A DNA stretch of 64,000 bases from Sulfuricella sp. (GTDB lineage Bacteria; Pseudomonadota; Gammaproteobacteria; Burkholderiales; Sulfuricellaceae): assembly GCA_041651995.1 (NCBI GenBank), contig JBAZID010000003.1, forward strand, positions 124,501-188,500, read 5' to 3'. Below the pieces are notes generated by a model. It saw only the letters and a list, made by a program, of their open reading frames with translations, ran no database searches and was not told the DNA's origin. A program made the position numbers and the translations under genes. Below, in pieces: positions 35,089-44,753 of the stretch (position 1 is its first letter; each line of letters begins with the position of its first letter).

Positions 35089-35325
35089 TTACTTGGGATG
35101 GGCGTTGATGTAATCAACAGCCTGTTTCACGGTGGTGATTTTTTCCGCTTCTTCGTCAGGAATTTCGCAGTCGAACTCTTCTTCCAGCGCCATCACCAGT
35201 TCAACGGTGTCGAGGGAATCCGCACCCAGATCGTCAACGAAGGAGGAATCGATCTTGACTTCGGCTTCGTTCACGCCCAGTTGCTCGGCCACAATTTTCT
35301 TAACGCGCAGTTCGATGTCGCTCAT
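35089..35325 (-). CDS. acpP: Acyl carrier protein
   Basis: A 78-residue acidic acyl carrier protein. The phosphopantetheine attachment serine is S37 in GADSLDTVELVM. The start MSDIELRVKK at 35325 follows an AAGGAAAT-type ribosome site; the in-frame upstream extension to 35424 is not expected to be translated. It carries growing acyl chains between FabD, FabH, FabG and FabF, all encoded beside it. AcpS, which loads its cofactor, is encoded at 63017-63394. Confidence 0.98.
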   Translation of the reverse strand: MSDIELRVKKIVAEQLGVNEAEVKIDSSFVDDLGADSLDTVELVMALEEEFDCEIPDEEAEKITTVKQAVDYINAHPK

Positions 35326-35420
35326 CTTTAATTTCCTTTGTGTTGATGTTGGGGTCCAGCAAAAAATTCGCCGTATTTTAACAGACTTTGCACGCCACAC
35401 CAATGGCGCGGAAAGCCGCG

Positions 35421-36167
35421 TCAATCCATATACATGCCGCCGTTGACATGCAATGTCGTGCCTGTGACATAACCCGCCTGGGGCGAAGCCAGGAAGGTCA
35501 CGGCGGCGGCAATGTCTTCAACCTGGCCAAGACGCCCCAGCGGGATGTGGGCCAGCAGGCCATTGCGCTGGTCTTCGGACAGGGCGCGCGTCATGTCGGT
35601 ATCGATGAAGCCGGGCGCCACGCAATTGACCGTGATGTTGCGGCTGCCAACTTCGCGTGCCAGGGATTTGGAAAAGCCGATGATGCCCGCCTTGGCAGCA
35701 GCATAATTGGTCTGACCCGCATTGCCCATGGTGCCGACCACCGACGCGATGCTGATGATGCGGCCATAGCGCGCCTTCATCATGGCGCGCAGCACTGCCT
35801 GGCTCATGCGGAACACCGATTTCAGGTTGGTTTCCATGATCGCGTCCCACTCATCTTCCTTCATGCGCATCAGAAGATTGTCGCGGGTGATGCCGGCATT
35901 GTTGACCAGGACGGCAATCTCGCCGAACTGCTTCTGAATCGCTTCCAGCACGGCGGCGACCTGCGCCTTGTCGTTCACGTCCAGCGCAAAGCCTGCGCCC
36001 TTGATGCCCGCCTCTTTCAGGTAGGCAGAAATCTTTTCCGCTCCGCTCTCGCTGGTGGCAGTGCCGATCACGGTTGCGCCATTCTTTCCCAGATCGAGTG
36101 CAACCGCCTGACCGATTCCCCGGCTGGCGCCAGTCACCAGCGCGACTTGTCCTTGCAGCATATTCAT
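35421..36167 (-). CDS. fabG: 3-oxoacyl-[acyl-carrier-protein] reductase
   Basis: A 248-residue short-chain dehydrogenase that reduces 3-oxoacyl-ACP with NADPH. The cofactor loop is TGASRGIGQ near residues 13-21, NNAG is present, and the catalytic Ser-Tyr-Lys set is visible with YAAAKAG near 151-157. A GAGGAAA ribosome site precedes the ATG. It follows fabD by five bases and precedes acpP, the standard order. Confidence 0.97.
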   Translation of the reverse strand: MNMLQGQVALVTGASRGIGQAVALDLGKNGATVIGTATSESGAEKISAYLKEAGIKGAGFALDVNDKAQVAAVLEAIQKQFGEIAVLVNNAGITRDNLLMRMKEDEWDAIMETNLKSVFRMSQAVLRAMMKARYGRIISIASVVGTMGNAGQTNYAAAKAGIIGFSKSLAREVGSRNITVNCVAPGFIDTDMTRALSEDQRNGLLAHIPLGRLGQVEDIAAAVTFLASPQAGYVTGTTLHVNGGMYMD

Positions 36168-36172
36168 TTTCC

Positions 36173-37096
36173 TCAGATTGACTTGGCTTGTTCCAGCGCT
36201 GCCGCATCGGTCAGCGCCAGTCCCTGCAGATCGGCAACTATGCGTTTATTCAAACCGGCCAGCACCTTGCCCGGGCCGCACTCGGCGACATGCGTCACGC
36301 CCGCGGCTGCAAGCGCCTGCACGGTCTCAACCCAGCGCACCGGCATGTAAAGCTGACGCACCAGCGCATCCTTGATTTCCACCGCGCCGCTGTAGCTCCT
36401 GACATCGGCGTTGTGCAATACCGGCACCTGGGGCGTCTGCATGGCAACAGATTGCAGATAAGCCGCCAGTTTCTCCGCTGCCGGTTTCATCAGGCTACAA
36501 TGCGAAGGCACCGAGACCGGCAGGGGCAGCGCGCGTTTTGCGCCCCTGGCCTTGGCCAGTTCCATGCCGCGTTCCACGGCAGCCTTGCTGCCTGCGATCA
36601 CCACCTGGCCGGGCGAGTTGAAATTGACGGCTTCCACCACCTCACCCTGAGCCGCCTCGGCGCACACCGCGCGCACGGCATCATCGTCGAGCCCGAGAAT
36701 CGCCGCCATGCCGCCCACGCCTTCAGCCACCGCCTCCTGCATCACCTGCGCGCGGTAGCGCACCAACGGCAGCGCATCGGCAAACGACAAGGCACCAGCA
36801 GCCACCAGCGCGGTATATTCTCCCAAGCTGTGGCCCGCCATGAATTCCGGCTGCCTGCCGCCTATTTCCTGCCAGGCGCGATACACCGCCACACCGGCGC
36901 TCAGCATCACGGGCTGGGTATTGATGGTCTGATTGATCGTTTCAACCGGACCGGCCGTCACCATCTGCCACAAATCCAGTTTCAGGGTCTCGCCCGCTTC
37001 TTCAAAAGTTTTACGCACCACCGGCAGCGCGTCGAAGCCCTGCATCATCCCAACCGACTGGGAGCCCTGACCGGGAAAAACAAATGCCAATTTCAT
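36173..37096 (-). CDS. fabD: Malonyl-CoA:ACP transacylase
   Basis: A 307-residue acyltransferase that loads malonate on ACP. The active-site serine is in GHSLGEYTAL near residue 92, the substrate-binding QGSQ (FPGQGSQSVGMM) is at the N-terminus, and the catalytic histidine lies in VPSHCSLM near 200. Position between fabH and fabG fits. A block of TATCAGC heptamers separates it from fabH. Confidence 0.97.
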   Translation of the reverse strand: MKLAFVFPGQGSQSVGMMQGFDALPVVRKTFEEAGETLKLDLWQMVTAGPVETINQTINTQPVMLSAGVAVYRAWQEIGGRQPEFMAGHSLGEYTALVAAGALSFADALPLVRYRAQVMQEAVAEGVGGMAAILGLDDDAVRAVCAEAAQGEVVEAVNFNSPGQVVIAGSKAAVERGMELAKARGAKRALPLPVSVPSHCSLMKPAAEKLAAYLQSVAMQTPQVPVLHNADVRSYSGAVEIKDALVRQLYMPVRWVETVQALAAAGVTHVAECGPGKVLAGLNKRIVADLQGLALTDAAALEQAKSI

Positions 37097-37104
37097 ATTT
37101 ATCC

Positions 37105-37193
37105 TTTAGCTATCAGCTATCAGCCATCAGCCATCAGTGAGAAACGCCGTCTAATGTCACAGCTGACGGCTGATAGCTGACCGCTGAAGGCTA
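37105..37193. repeat. Heptamer tandem and inverted repeats between fabD and fabH
   Basis: Tandem CTATCAG/CCATCAG heptamers (37108-37136) followed by inverted GGCTGATAGCTGACCGCTGA units (37164-37190). The arms can fold into a long hairpin within the fab mRNA. Nothing else is in this 99-bp gap. Confidence 0.75.
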
Positions 37194-37195
37194 TT

Positions 37196-38155
37196 TCACC
37201 AGCGCACCAGCGCCGAGCCCCAGGTAAAACCGCCGCCGACACCTTCCATCAGGATGGTTTCGCCGGGCTTGATCCTGCCTTCGCGCACTGCGGTATCCAG
37301 CGCCAGCGGAATGGAAGCCGCCGAAGTATTGCCATGGCGGTCCACGGTCAGCACCACGCGTTCCATGGGCAAGCCCAGTTTTTTTGCGGTGGCCTGGATA
37401 ATGCGGATATTGGCCTGATGCGGCACCAGCCAGTCAATGTCGGATTTCTGCATGCCATTGGCGCTGAGGGTTTCTTCCACGATGGAATCCAGCACGCCCA
37501 CGGCAAACTTGAATACCGCGCTGCCATCCATTACCACGCGCGGATCACCTTCCCGCCTTACGCCGCAGCCACCACCTTCCACCGCCAGCAGATCCTTGTA
37601 AGCGCCATCAGCATGCAAATGAGTCGAAATAATGCCTTCGGTTTCACTCGCCTGAAGGATCACCGCGCCGGCGCCATCGCCAAACAAAACGCAGGTATTG
37701 CGATCCGTCCAGTCCACGATGCGCGACATGGTTTCCGCGCCAACCACCAGCGCACATTTGCTTTGCCCGCTGCGGATGAACTGGTCCGCGGTGGAAAGCG
37801 CATAGACAAAACCGCTGCACACGGCCTGAATGTCAAATGCAGGTCCGCCGCTCTTGATGCCCAGCTTGTTTTGCAACAGGCAGGCTGTACTAGGGAAAAC
37901 ACGGTCCGGCGTGGTGGTGCCGACGATGATCAGGTCGATCTGCTGAGGATCGATGCCTGCCGCCTCAATGGCATGCCGGCTGGCATGCAGGGCCAGATCA
38001 CTGGTGGATTCATCGTCGGCTGCGATATGGCGCTGATTGATGCCGGTGCGGCTGAATATCCAGTCATGCGAAGTATCCACCATGCGTTCCAGATCATGGT
38101 TGGTCAGCACCTTGTTCGGCAGATAGCTGCCCGTGCCGGTGATCCGGGAAAACAT
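37196..38155 (-). CDS. fabH: 3-oxoacyl-[acyl-carrier-protein] synthase III
   Basis: A 319-residue enzyme that starts fatty-acid synthesis by condensing acetyl-CoA with malonyl-ACP. The catalytic cysteine is in QAVCSGFVYAL near residue 112; histidine and asparagine lie in VPHQANIRI and DRHGNTSAAS. The start codon abuts the plsX stop. Standard length for the family. Confidence 0.97.
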   Translation of the reverse strand: MFSRITGTGSYLPNKVLTNHDLERMVDTSHDWIFSRTGINQRHIAADDESTSDLALHASRHAIEAAGIDPQQIDLIIVGTTTPDRVFPSTACLLQNKLGIKSGGPAFDIQAVCSGFVYALSTADQFIRSGQSKCALVVGAETMSRIVDWTDRNTCVLFGDGAGAVILQASETEGIISTHLHADGAYKDLLAVEGGGCGVRREGDPRVVMDGSAVFKFAVGVLDSIVEETLSANGMQKSDIDWLVPHQANIRIIQATAKKLGLPMERVVLTVDRHGNTSAASIPLALDTAVREGRIKPGETILMEGVGGGFTWGSALVRW

Positions 38156-39178
38156 TCAGACGGCTCCTTGTTCTTTATGTAACAACGACGTTTGTTCTGT
38201 AATTCGCCGCAATACGCCGTTGCGTACCTCCTCCACGGCGGTTTCAATGGCAAACTGATAGGCGAAACTGTCAGCCGAGCCGTGGCTTTTCACCACGATA
38301 CCACGCAGGCCCAGCAGGCTTGCACCGTTATAGCGGCGGTGGTCCATCCGTTTCTTGAATGCACTCAGTACCGGCATGGCAAGCAAACCCAGCAGCTTGG
38401 TAAACAGATTGCGCCTGAATTCCTGGCGCAGGAACTTGCCCATCATCTGGGCCAACCCTTCGGATGTTTTCAGCGCCACATTGCCGACGAAACCATCACA
38501 CACCACCACGTCGGTAGTGCCCTTGTAAATATCGTCACCTTCCACGTTGCCGTAAAAGTTGAGGTGACTGTTGCGCAGCAGTTCGCCTGCCTGCTTCACC
38601 ACATCGTTGCCCTTGATATCTTCTTCACCGATATTCAACAGACCAACGCTGGGTTTTTCCTTGTGCTCCACCGCCGACGCCAGCATTGCACCCATGATAC
38701 CGAACTGCAACAGATGCTCCGCACTGCAATCCACATTCGCACCCAAATCGAGCACGTAGACATGTCCCTTGAGGCTGGGCAGCATGCTGGCAATGGCGGG
38801 GCGATCAATGCCGGGCAGGGTTTTCAACACAAATCGGGAAATTGCCATCAGGGCGCCGGTGTTACCGGCGGAGACACAGGCGTTCGCCTCGCCGCTTTTG
38901 ACCAGGTTGATCGCGACGCGCATGGAAGAATCTTTTTTACTACGCAGTGCCTGAGCAGGCGGATCGTCCATGGTCACCACTTCGCTGGCATGGTGAATGC
39001 GCAGGCGCGGGCCGACCTCTGCGCGACATGCGCGAAGTTCGAACTCAATGGCTTCGGTCAGGCCAACCAGGACGATATTGATATCGGCGTCACGGCGCAG
39101 AATTTCCAGCGCAGCGGGCACGGTAACATGCGCGCCATGGTCGCCGCCCATGGCGTCAATCGCAACAGTAATATCCAT
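38156..39178 (-). CDS. plsX: Phosphate acyltransferase PlsX
   Basis: A 340-residue soluble enzyme that converts acyl-ACP to acyl-phosphate, the first step of phospholipid synthesis through PlsY. The N-terminus AIDAMGGDHG and the segments SAGNTGALMA and GFVGNVALKTSEG are family signatures. It is encoded between rpmF and fabH, as in most proteobacteria, which links membrane lipid supply to ribosome synthesis. Confidence 0.96.
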   Translation of the reverse strand: MDITVAIDAMGGDHGAHVTVPAALEILRRDADINIVLVGLTEAIEFELRACRAEVGPRLRIHHASEVVTMDDPPAQALRSKKDSSMRVAINLVKSGEANACVSAGNTGALMAISRFVLKTLPGIDRPAIASMLPSLKGHVYVLDLGANVDCSAEHLLQFGIMGAMLASAVEHKEKPSVGLLNIGEEDIKGNDVVKQAGELLRNSHLNFYGNVEGDDIYKGTTDVVVCDGFVGNVALKTSEGLAQMMGKFLRQEFRRNLFTKLLGLLAMPVLSAFKKRMDHRRYNGASLLGLRGIVVKSHGSADSFAYQFAIETAVEEVRNGVLRRITEQTSLLHKEQGAV

Positions 39179-39238
39179 AAGAACAGCTAATCAGCTGCAT
39201 GCAGCCGGAGGAGCCCGGCCGCGGACGGGATAAGCTTC

Positions 39239-39418
39239 TTATTCGCCTTTGGCGCGGGCAACCTTGCGCCCACGGTAGAAGCCGCTCGGGCTTACATGGT
39301 GGCGCAGATGCACTTCACCCGTGGTTGGCTCAACGGCCAAAGGCGGGTTGGTGAGGAAATCGTGCGCACGGTGCATACCACGCTTGGACGGGGATTTTTT
39401 GTTCTGCTGAACTGCCAT
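39239..39418 (-). CDS. rpmF: 50S ribosomal protein L32
   Basis: A 59-residue basic protein: MAVQQNKKSPSKRGMHRAHD at the start and HHVSPSGFYRGRKVARAKGE at the end. It matches L32 in length and pattern, without the zinc-binding cysteines found in some L32 proteins. AAGGAG lies six bases upstream of the ATG. It lies between the DUF177/YceD gene and plsX, the conserved yceD-rpmF-plsX order. Confidence 0.97.
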   Translation of the reverse strand: MAVQQNKKSPSKRGMHRAHDFLTNPPLAVEPTTGEVHLRHHVSPSGFYRGRKVARAKGE

Positions 39419-39436
39419 TTCAAACTCCTTGAATAA

Positions 39437-39937
39437 TCATTTAACCTTCAGTGCCGCCAGGACACCAAACGGATTGTTTCCTTTTTCGCTTGCCACTTTG
39501 TCCGCGCCCTTCCCCAGACATAATTCCGGAGGATGCAGCGGCGAAATCGGCAAACTCAACAAGACTTCATCTTCAACCAGCGCCAGCACATCCATTTCAG
39601 CACTGGCCGGTATTGAATCCGCGTCTTCATCACCATCATCAAGAACATCAAACTGCGTGGCGCCCTGCACCAGCAGCAACCGGGACTCGACCTGAAGCGG
39701 ATATTCCAACGCATCAAGGCAACGCTGGCACTGCAAAACCAGCTTGCCCGCAACACTGCAAATCAGCAGAGGCTCGCCTTTTGCGCCAATTTTCCCTGAC
39801 AGGGTATAATCCAGAACACCTTGATCGGACAGCAGCGCATCCTGCAACCTGGCCAATTCAGCCAGCGGCACGCTTCCGTGCATCACCCGCCCGTTCCGGG
39901 CAAAGTCAAGGTTATCGATTACAGCCTGTTCAGACAT
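39437..39937 (-). CDS. yceD: DUF177/YceD family protein (23S rRNA accumulation)
   Basis: A 166-residue protein of the YceD/DUF177 family, known to help 23S rRNA accumulate and routinely encoded just upstream of rpmF. The family motif with paired cysteines is visible: LVLQCQRCLDAL near residues 69-80, followed by an acidic region (DDGDEDAD) and VEDEVLLSLP. The start is placed at ATG 39937 (MSEQAV); an in-frame GTG three codons upstream is possible. It is the first gene of the fab operon on the - strand. Confidence 0.92.
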   Translation of the reverse strand: MSEQAVIDNLDFARNGRVMHGSVPLAELARLQDALLSDQGVLDYTLSGKIGAKGEPLLICSVAGKLVLQCQRCLDALEYPLQVESRLLLVQGATQFDVLDDGDEDADSIPASAEMDVLALVEDEVLLSLPISPLHPPELCLGKGADKVASEKGNNPFGVLAALKVK

Positions 39938-40088
39938 AAGCCGCACATGATATAATTTTTCGGCTTTTGTGTCAAAAAGCCTTTGAGGATTTTACCTTAC
40001 AAGCCATGGCGCCGCCTGCTGCTCACGATCGATACTGGCCTGCCAGCGCCAGAATCAGCAAAAAACAAATTGAGATTCGGGTTGTCAC

Positions 40089-41507
40089 GTGATCAAAAAA
40101 ATTCTTATTGCCAACCGCGGTGAAATAGCCGTCCGCATCGTGCGCGCCTGTTCCGAAATGGGCATCAAATCCGTGGCTATCTATACTGATGCCGACCGCC
40201 ATGCACTGCATGTAAAAAAAGCGGATGAAGCCTATAACATCGGTTCCGATCCTGTCATTGGCTACCTCAACGCACATAATATCGTCAATCTGGCGGTGGC
40301 CGCCGGATGTGGCGCGCTTCACCCGGGCTATGGCTTCCTCTCGGAAAACCCGGTCCTGGCAGAAATTTGTGCCAAGCGCGGCATCGCTTTCATCGGCCCG
40401 TCTGCAGAGGTCATTCACCAGATGGGCGACAAGATCCAGGCCCGCAAGGCCATGATCGAAGCCGGTGTGCCGGTCGTACCCGGCAGCGAAGGCAATCTGG
40501 CTGACGTGGAAGAAGCCCGCCAGCTAGCAGGCAAGATCGGCTATCCGGTCATGCTCAAGGCCACCAACGGCGGTGGCGGGCGCGGCATCCGGCGCTGCAA
40601 CAGCGAAGAAGAACTGCTCAAGAATTTTGATCGCGTGGTATCCGAAGCCAGCAAGGCCTTTGGCAAACCGGAAGTATTTCTCGAAAAATGCGTGGTCAAC
40701 CCGCGCCACATCGAGGTGCAGGTGCTGGGCGACAGCTTTGGCAACGTCATTCACCTGTTCGAGCGCGACTGTTCGATTCAGCGCCGCAACCAGAAGCTGA
40801 TCGAGATCGCCCCCTCGCCCCAGCTCACCGAAGCGCAGCGCCGCCATATCGGCGATCTGGCAGTGGACGCCGCGAAGGCCGTGGGCTACGTCAACGCCGG
40901 CACGGTGGAATTTCTGCTCGACTCCAACGACCAATTCTTCTTCATGGAAATGAACACCCGCCTGCAGGTGGAGCACACCGTGACGGAAACCATTACCGGC
41001 ATCGACATCGTGCAGGAGCAGATACGCATCGCCAGCGGCCTGCCGCTGCAATACCAGCAAAAAGACGTAAATTACCGCGGTTTTGCCATGGAATTCCGCA
41101 TCAATGCGGAAGATCCCAAGAACGGATTCCTGCCCAGCTTTGGCCGCATCACGCGCTATTACGCGCCGGGTGGCCCCGGCGTGCGCACCGACGCTGCCAT
41201 GTACTCCGGCTATGTAATCCCGCCCTATTACGATTCCATGTGCGCAAAACTGACGGTGTGGAATCTGACCTGGGAAGGCGTGGTGGCACGCGGCCAGCGC
41301 GCATTGAACGACATGGTGGTGTATGGCGTAAAAACGACCATCCCTTACTACCAGGAAATTCTGCAACATCCCGATTTTCGCAATGGCAAGTTTGACACCA
41401 GCTTTGTCGAAGCACACCCCGAACTGGTCAATTATTCCGTGCGCCCACCCAGAGATGCGCTTGCGGCCGCCATTTCAGCAGCAATCGCGGCCCATATGGG
41501 CCTTTAG
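40089..41507 (+). CDS. pycA: Pyruvate carboxylase subunit A (biotin carboxylase)
   Basis: A 472-residue biotin carboxylase with ATP-grasp fold: N-terminal IANRGEIAVRI, ATP loop KATNGGGGRGIRR near residues 155-168, and the catalytic FMEMNTRLQVEH near 285-296. AccC is similar, but the gene is followed after 34 bp by an OadA/PycB-type carboxyltransferase, so it most likely forms a two-subunit pyruvate carboxylase that replenishes oxaloacetate. The start is GTG at 40089. It is divergent from the yceD-fab operon across about 150 bp, which must hold both promoters. Confidence 0.9.
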   Translation: MIKKILIANRGEIAVRIVRACSEMGIKSVAIYTDADRHALHVKKADEAYNIGSDPVIGYLNAHNIVNLAVAAGCGALHPGYGFLSENPVLAEICAKRGIAFIGPSAEVIHQMGDKIQARKAMIEAGVPVVPGSEGNLADVEEARQLAGKIGYPVMLKATNGGGGRGIRRCNSEEELLKNFDRVVSEASKAFGKPEVFLEKCVVNPRHIEVQVLGDSFGNVIHLFERDCSIQRRNQKLIEIAPSPQLTEAQRRHIGDLAVDAAKAVGYVNAGTVEFLLDSNDQFFFMEMNTRLQVEHTVTETITGIDIVQEQIRIASGLPLQYQQKDVNYRGFAMEFRINAEDPKNGFLPSFGRITRYYAPGGPGVRTDAAMYSGYVIPPYYDSMCAKLTVWNLTWEGVVARGQRALNDMVVYGVKTTIPYYQEILQHPDFRNGKFDTSFVEAHPELVNYSVRPPRDALAAAISAAIAAHMGL

Positions 41508-41541
41508 TACACGGTGAAATCCAAAATTTAGGATATAGAGC

Positions 41542-43407
41542 ATGGCTAAAGTTTTCATCAGCGAACTTGTTTTACGTGACGGCCACCAGTCCCTGATCGC
41601 AACCCGTATGCGCACCAAGGACATGCTGCCGATCTGCAAGAAACTCGACAACGCCGGTTTCTGGTCGCTCGAAGCCTGGGGAGGCGCCACGTTCGACGCC
41701 TGTGTACGCTTCCTGCGCGAAGACCCATGGGATCGCCTCAAGAGCTTGCGCAAAGCGCTGCCCAATTCCCGCATCCAGATGCTGCTGCGCGGGCAGAACC
41801 TGCTTGGCTACCGTCACTACTCGGACGATGTGGTACGCGCGTTCGTGCAGAAATCCGCTGATAACGGTGTAGATGTGTTCCGTGTCTTCGATGCCATGAA
41901 CGACCTGCGCAACATGAAGGTTTCCATCGAAGCCGTGAAGAAAGCCGGCAAAACTGCCGAGGGAGCCATCAGCTACACCACCAGCCCGATGCATGACATC
42001 TCCTACTTCGTCCAGATGGCACGGGAACTGGAAGCCATGGGCTGCGATACGCTGGCGATCAAGGACATGGCTGGTTTGCTGACGCCTTATCACACTGGCG
42101 AACTGGTCAAGGAGCTGAAAGTGGCCATTTCCCTTCCGATCCACCTGCACAGCCACGCCACCTCAGGCCTGTCCGCCATGTGTTTTCTCAAGGCAGTGGA
42201 AAACGGCGCCACCATTCTGGATACCTGTAATTCATCCTTTGGTGAAGGCGCCAGCCACCCCTCCACGGAAAGCGTGGTTGCCGCCCTGGCCGGCACGGAA
42301 TTCGACACCGGCCTCAATCTTGGCGCATTGCAGGAAATCACCGCCTATTTCCGCGAGGTGCGCAAACAATACTGGCAATACGAGAGCGGCTTCACCGGCG
42401 TGGACACGCGCGTGCTGGTCAACCAGGTGCCCGGCGGCATGATTTCCAACCTCTCCAACCAGTTGAAGGAACAGGACGCGCTCAACCGCATGGACGAAGT
42501 GCTGGCAGAGATCCCCCGCGTGCGCGAGGATCTCGGCTACCCTCCCCTGGTCACGCCCACCTCGCAGATTGTTGGCACGCAGTCGGTATTGAACGTGCTC
42601 ACCGGCGAGCGTTACAAGTCAATCACCACCGAAGTGAAAAACTATCTGCAGGGCCGCTATGGCAAGGCGCCAGGAACAGTCAATTCAGAAGTGCGCAGCA
42701 TCGCCATCGGCAACCAGGAAGTCATCACCTGCCGCCCGGCAGACCTTCTGGGAGACGAAATGGACAAGCTGCGCGGGGAGATCGAAAGCCTGGCCAAGAG
42801 CGAGGAAGACGTGCTGACTTATGCCATGTTTCCCGAACTGGGGCGCAACTTCCTGCAGGAGCGCGCCGCTGGCGCCCTGAAGCCGGAGCAACTACTGCCT
42901 CCTGAGACCAACCTGGCTTGCGGACCGTTCTATGCCGCCAACGAATTCAATGTCACCCTGCACGGCGAAACCTACCATATTCACGTCACCGGGTCGGGAC
43001 AGCATGGAGCGGACACGCGCCCCTTCTACGTCTCCGTGGATGGCGTGTCTGAGGAGGTGCTGGTCGAAGCCTTGAGTGAAATCGAAGTCTATGGTGGTCC
43101 GGGCGGTGTTGCGTCAGGCAGCGGGAAAGCCCGCGGATCAGGTGGCAAGAAAAATGCTCCGGCAGGAAAACGCCCGCGTCCGACGCGCCCGGGGCACGTC
43201 ACCACCGCGATGCCCGGTACTATCGTGGAGGTCCTGGCGCAAAAAGGCTCCGTGGTCAAAGCCGGCGACCCGGTGCTGGTCATCGAGGCCATGAAAATGG
43301 AAAACGAGGTGCAGGCCCCCATCGGCGGCACCGTGGTTGCGGTATTCGTGGCCAAGGGCGACAGCGTCACCCCCGATGAAATGTTGATAGACATCCAGCC
43401 AGAATAA
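41542..43407 (+). CDS. pycB: Pyruvate carboxylase subunit B / oxaloacetate decarboxylase alpha
   Basis: A 621-residue protein with an N-terminal carboxyltransferase TIM barrel (LRDGHQSL near residues 11-18; metal-binding HLHSHATSG near 198-206), a PYC/OADA domain, a Gly/Ala/Lys linker (SGKARGSGGKKNAPAGKR) and a C-terminal biotinyl domain with EAMKMEN, biotin on K585. Oxaloacetate decarboxylase sodium pumps share this alpha subunit, but no beta or gamma gene is here, and the biotin carboxylase partner is adjacent, which favours pyruvate carboxylase. The stop overlaps the maf start by one base (TAATG). Confidence 0.92.
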   Translation: MAKVFISELVLRDGHQSLIATRMRTKDMLPICKKLDNAGFWSLEAWGGATFDACVRFLREDPWDRLKSLRKALPNSRIQMLLRGQNLLGYRHYSDDVVRAFVQKSADNGVDVFRVFDAMNDLRNMKVSIEAVKKAGKTAEGAISYTTSPMHDISYFVQMARELEAMGCDTLAIKDMAGLLTPYHTGELVKELKVAISLPIHLHSHATSGLSAMCFLKAVENGATILDTCNSSFGEGASHPSTESVVAALAGTEFDTGLNLGALQEITAYFREVRKQYWQYESGFTGVDTRVLVNQVPGGMISNLSNQLKEQDALNRMDEVLAEIPRVREDLGYPPLVTPTSQIVGTQSVLNVLTGERYKSITTEVKNYLQGRYGKAPGTVNSEVRSIAIGNQEVITCRPADLLGDEMDKLRGEIESLAKSEEDVLTYAMFPELGRNFLQERAAGALKPEQLLPPETNLACGPFYAANEFNVTLHGETYHIHVTGSGQHGADTRPFYVSVDGVSEEVLVEALSEIEVYGGPGGVASGSGKARGSGGKKNAPAGKRPRPTRPGHVTTAMPGTIVEVLAQKGSVVKAGDPVLVIEAMKMENEVQAPIGGTVVAVFVAKGDSVTPDEMLIDIQPE

Positions 43408-43982
43408 TGGAACTCATCCTCGCCTCCACCTCGCCCTACCGGCGCGACCTGCTGAACCGCTTGCAACTGCCGTTCAGCACCTTTGCGCCGGAACTGGACG
43501 AAACCCCATTGCCTGGCGAAACCGCCGTTGACACCGCCACGCGCCTGGCGGAAGCCAAAGCGCGCGTGGCGGGCTCACATTTTCCGGATGCCCTCATTAT
43601 TGGCTCGGATCAGGTCGCCACGCTGGATGGAGAGCAGCTCGGCAAGCCACACACGCACGAAAACGCCACGCGCCAGCTACGCCGCATGCGCGGCAGAAAG
43701 GTGGTGTTCAATACTGCCCTGTGCCTCTACAACAGCAAAACCGGCAGCGTGCAGAACCGCCTGGTTCCATTCACCGTAAGCTTCCGCGATCTGAGCGATG
43801 CCCAGATCGAGCATTACCTGCTCAAGGAACAGCCCTACAACTGCGCCGGCAGCGCCAAATCCGAAGGTCTGGGCATCGCCCTGATCGCCAGAATGGAGGG
43901 CGATGACCCCAATGCCCTGATCGGGCTGCCGCTGATTGCCCTGATCGACATGCTCAACAACGAGAATTATCCGGTCATCTAA
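43407..43982 (+). CDS. yceF: Maf/YceF-type nucleotide pyrophosphatase
   Basis: A 191-residue Maf-fold pyrophosphatase. The N-terminus reads LILASTSPYRRDLL (substrate loop), followed by DETPLPGE, IIGSDQVA, and YNCAGSAKSEGLG. The SxxR and DQ motifs match the YceF subgroup, which hydrolyses m7GTP and related modified nucleotides, more than the dTTP-specific group. House-cleaning role in the cytoplasm. Translation is coupled to pycB by a one-base overlap. Confidence 0.92.
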   Translation: MELILASTSPYRRDLLNRLQLPFSTFAPELDETPLPGETAVDTATRLAEAKARVAGSHFPDALIIGSDQVATLDGEQLGKPHTHENATRQLRRMRGRKVVFNTALCLYNSKTGSVQNRLVPFTVSFRDLSDAQIEHYLLKEQPYNCAGSAKSEGLGIALIARMEGDDPNALIGLPLIALIDMLNNENYPVI

Positions 43983-43991
43983 GGGCTCGCA

Positions 43992-44753
43992 ATGAATAAG
44001 CTGGGCACTTTATATCTGATCCCGACCACGCTCGGCGAAGGCAGCGAGCTTTCGGCCATTCTTCCCGAACAGGCCCGGCGCCTGGCGGCCACGCTGCGCA
44101 CCTTTGTCACCGAACACCCCAAAACCGCACGGCAGTTTCTGAAGCAGACCGGGACTGCGACCGCACTGCAGGAAATCCGCATGTCCACCCTTGATGAACA
44201 CACACGCAAGGAAGAACTGCAAAGCCTGCTGCAACCCCTGCTCGACGGAGAGGATGTCGGGCTGCTGTCCGAGGCCGGATGCCCGGCCGTTGCCGACCCT
44301 GGCGCCACCCTGGTGCGCCTCGCCCATGCGCGCAACATCCGGGTCGTGCCTCTGGTAGGCCCTTCGTCGATTTTGCTCGCCCTGATGGGGTCGGGACTCA
44401 ATGGCCAGAGTTTTGCCTTCCTCGGCTATCTGCCGGCGGAGAAATCCGCACGGATCAATAAAATCCAGGAGATCGAACAGCATTCGCTGCGTCTGAACCA
44501 GACCCAGATTTTCATCGAAACGCCCTATCGCAACCAGCAACTGTTGCAAGATCTGGTTGCCACCTGCGCGAATGAAACCGAGTTGTGTGTTGCGACGGAT
44601 CTGACCCTGGCAAGCGAGAACATCTGCACAAAAAGCATTGCCGAATGGAAAAGAAAACTGCCGGATTGCGACAAACACCCCACGGTGTTTGTGCTTTATC
44701 GCAGGCCTGCCGACAAGGGAGCTAAGAAGGCAACTGCTCGGCAAAGGAAATGA
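43992..44753 (+). CDS. SAM-dependent methyltransferase of the RsmI/tetrapyrrole methylase fold
   Basis: A 253-residue methyltransferase. LYLIPTTLGEGSEL at the N-terminus, LLSEAGCPAVADPG near residues 92-105, and LVGPSSILLALMGSGLNG near 119-136 correspond to the RsmI-type motifs, but with EAGCP where RsmI has DAGTP. It is shorter than RsmI (about 285 residues), so it is probably the paralogous group often found beside maf; the target is unknown. It lies nine bases after maf, and its 3' end overlaps the convergent Rof-like gene by 32 bp. Confidence 0.85.
   Translation: MNKLGTLYLIPTTLGEGSELSAILPEQARRLAATLRTFVTEHPKTARQFLKQTGTATALQEIRMSTLDEHTRKEELQSLLQPLLDGEDVGLLSEAGCPAVADPGATLVRLAHARNIRVVPLVGPSSILLALMGSGLNGQSFAFLGYLPAEKSARINKIQEIEQHSLRLNQTQIFIETPYRNQQLLQDLVATCANETELCVATDLTLASENICTKSIAEWKRKLPDCDKHPTVFVLYRRPADKGAKKATARQRK

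Noticed and set aside
41542..43407. Sodium-pumping oxaloacetate decarboxylase
   Set aside because: No beta or gamma subunit gene is nearby and a biotin carboxylase gene is directly upstream, which fits pyruvate carboxylase.
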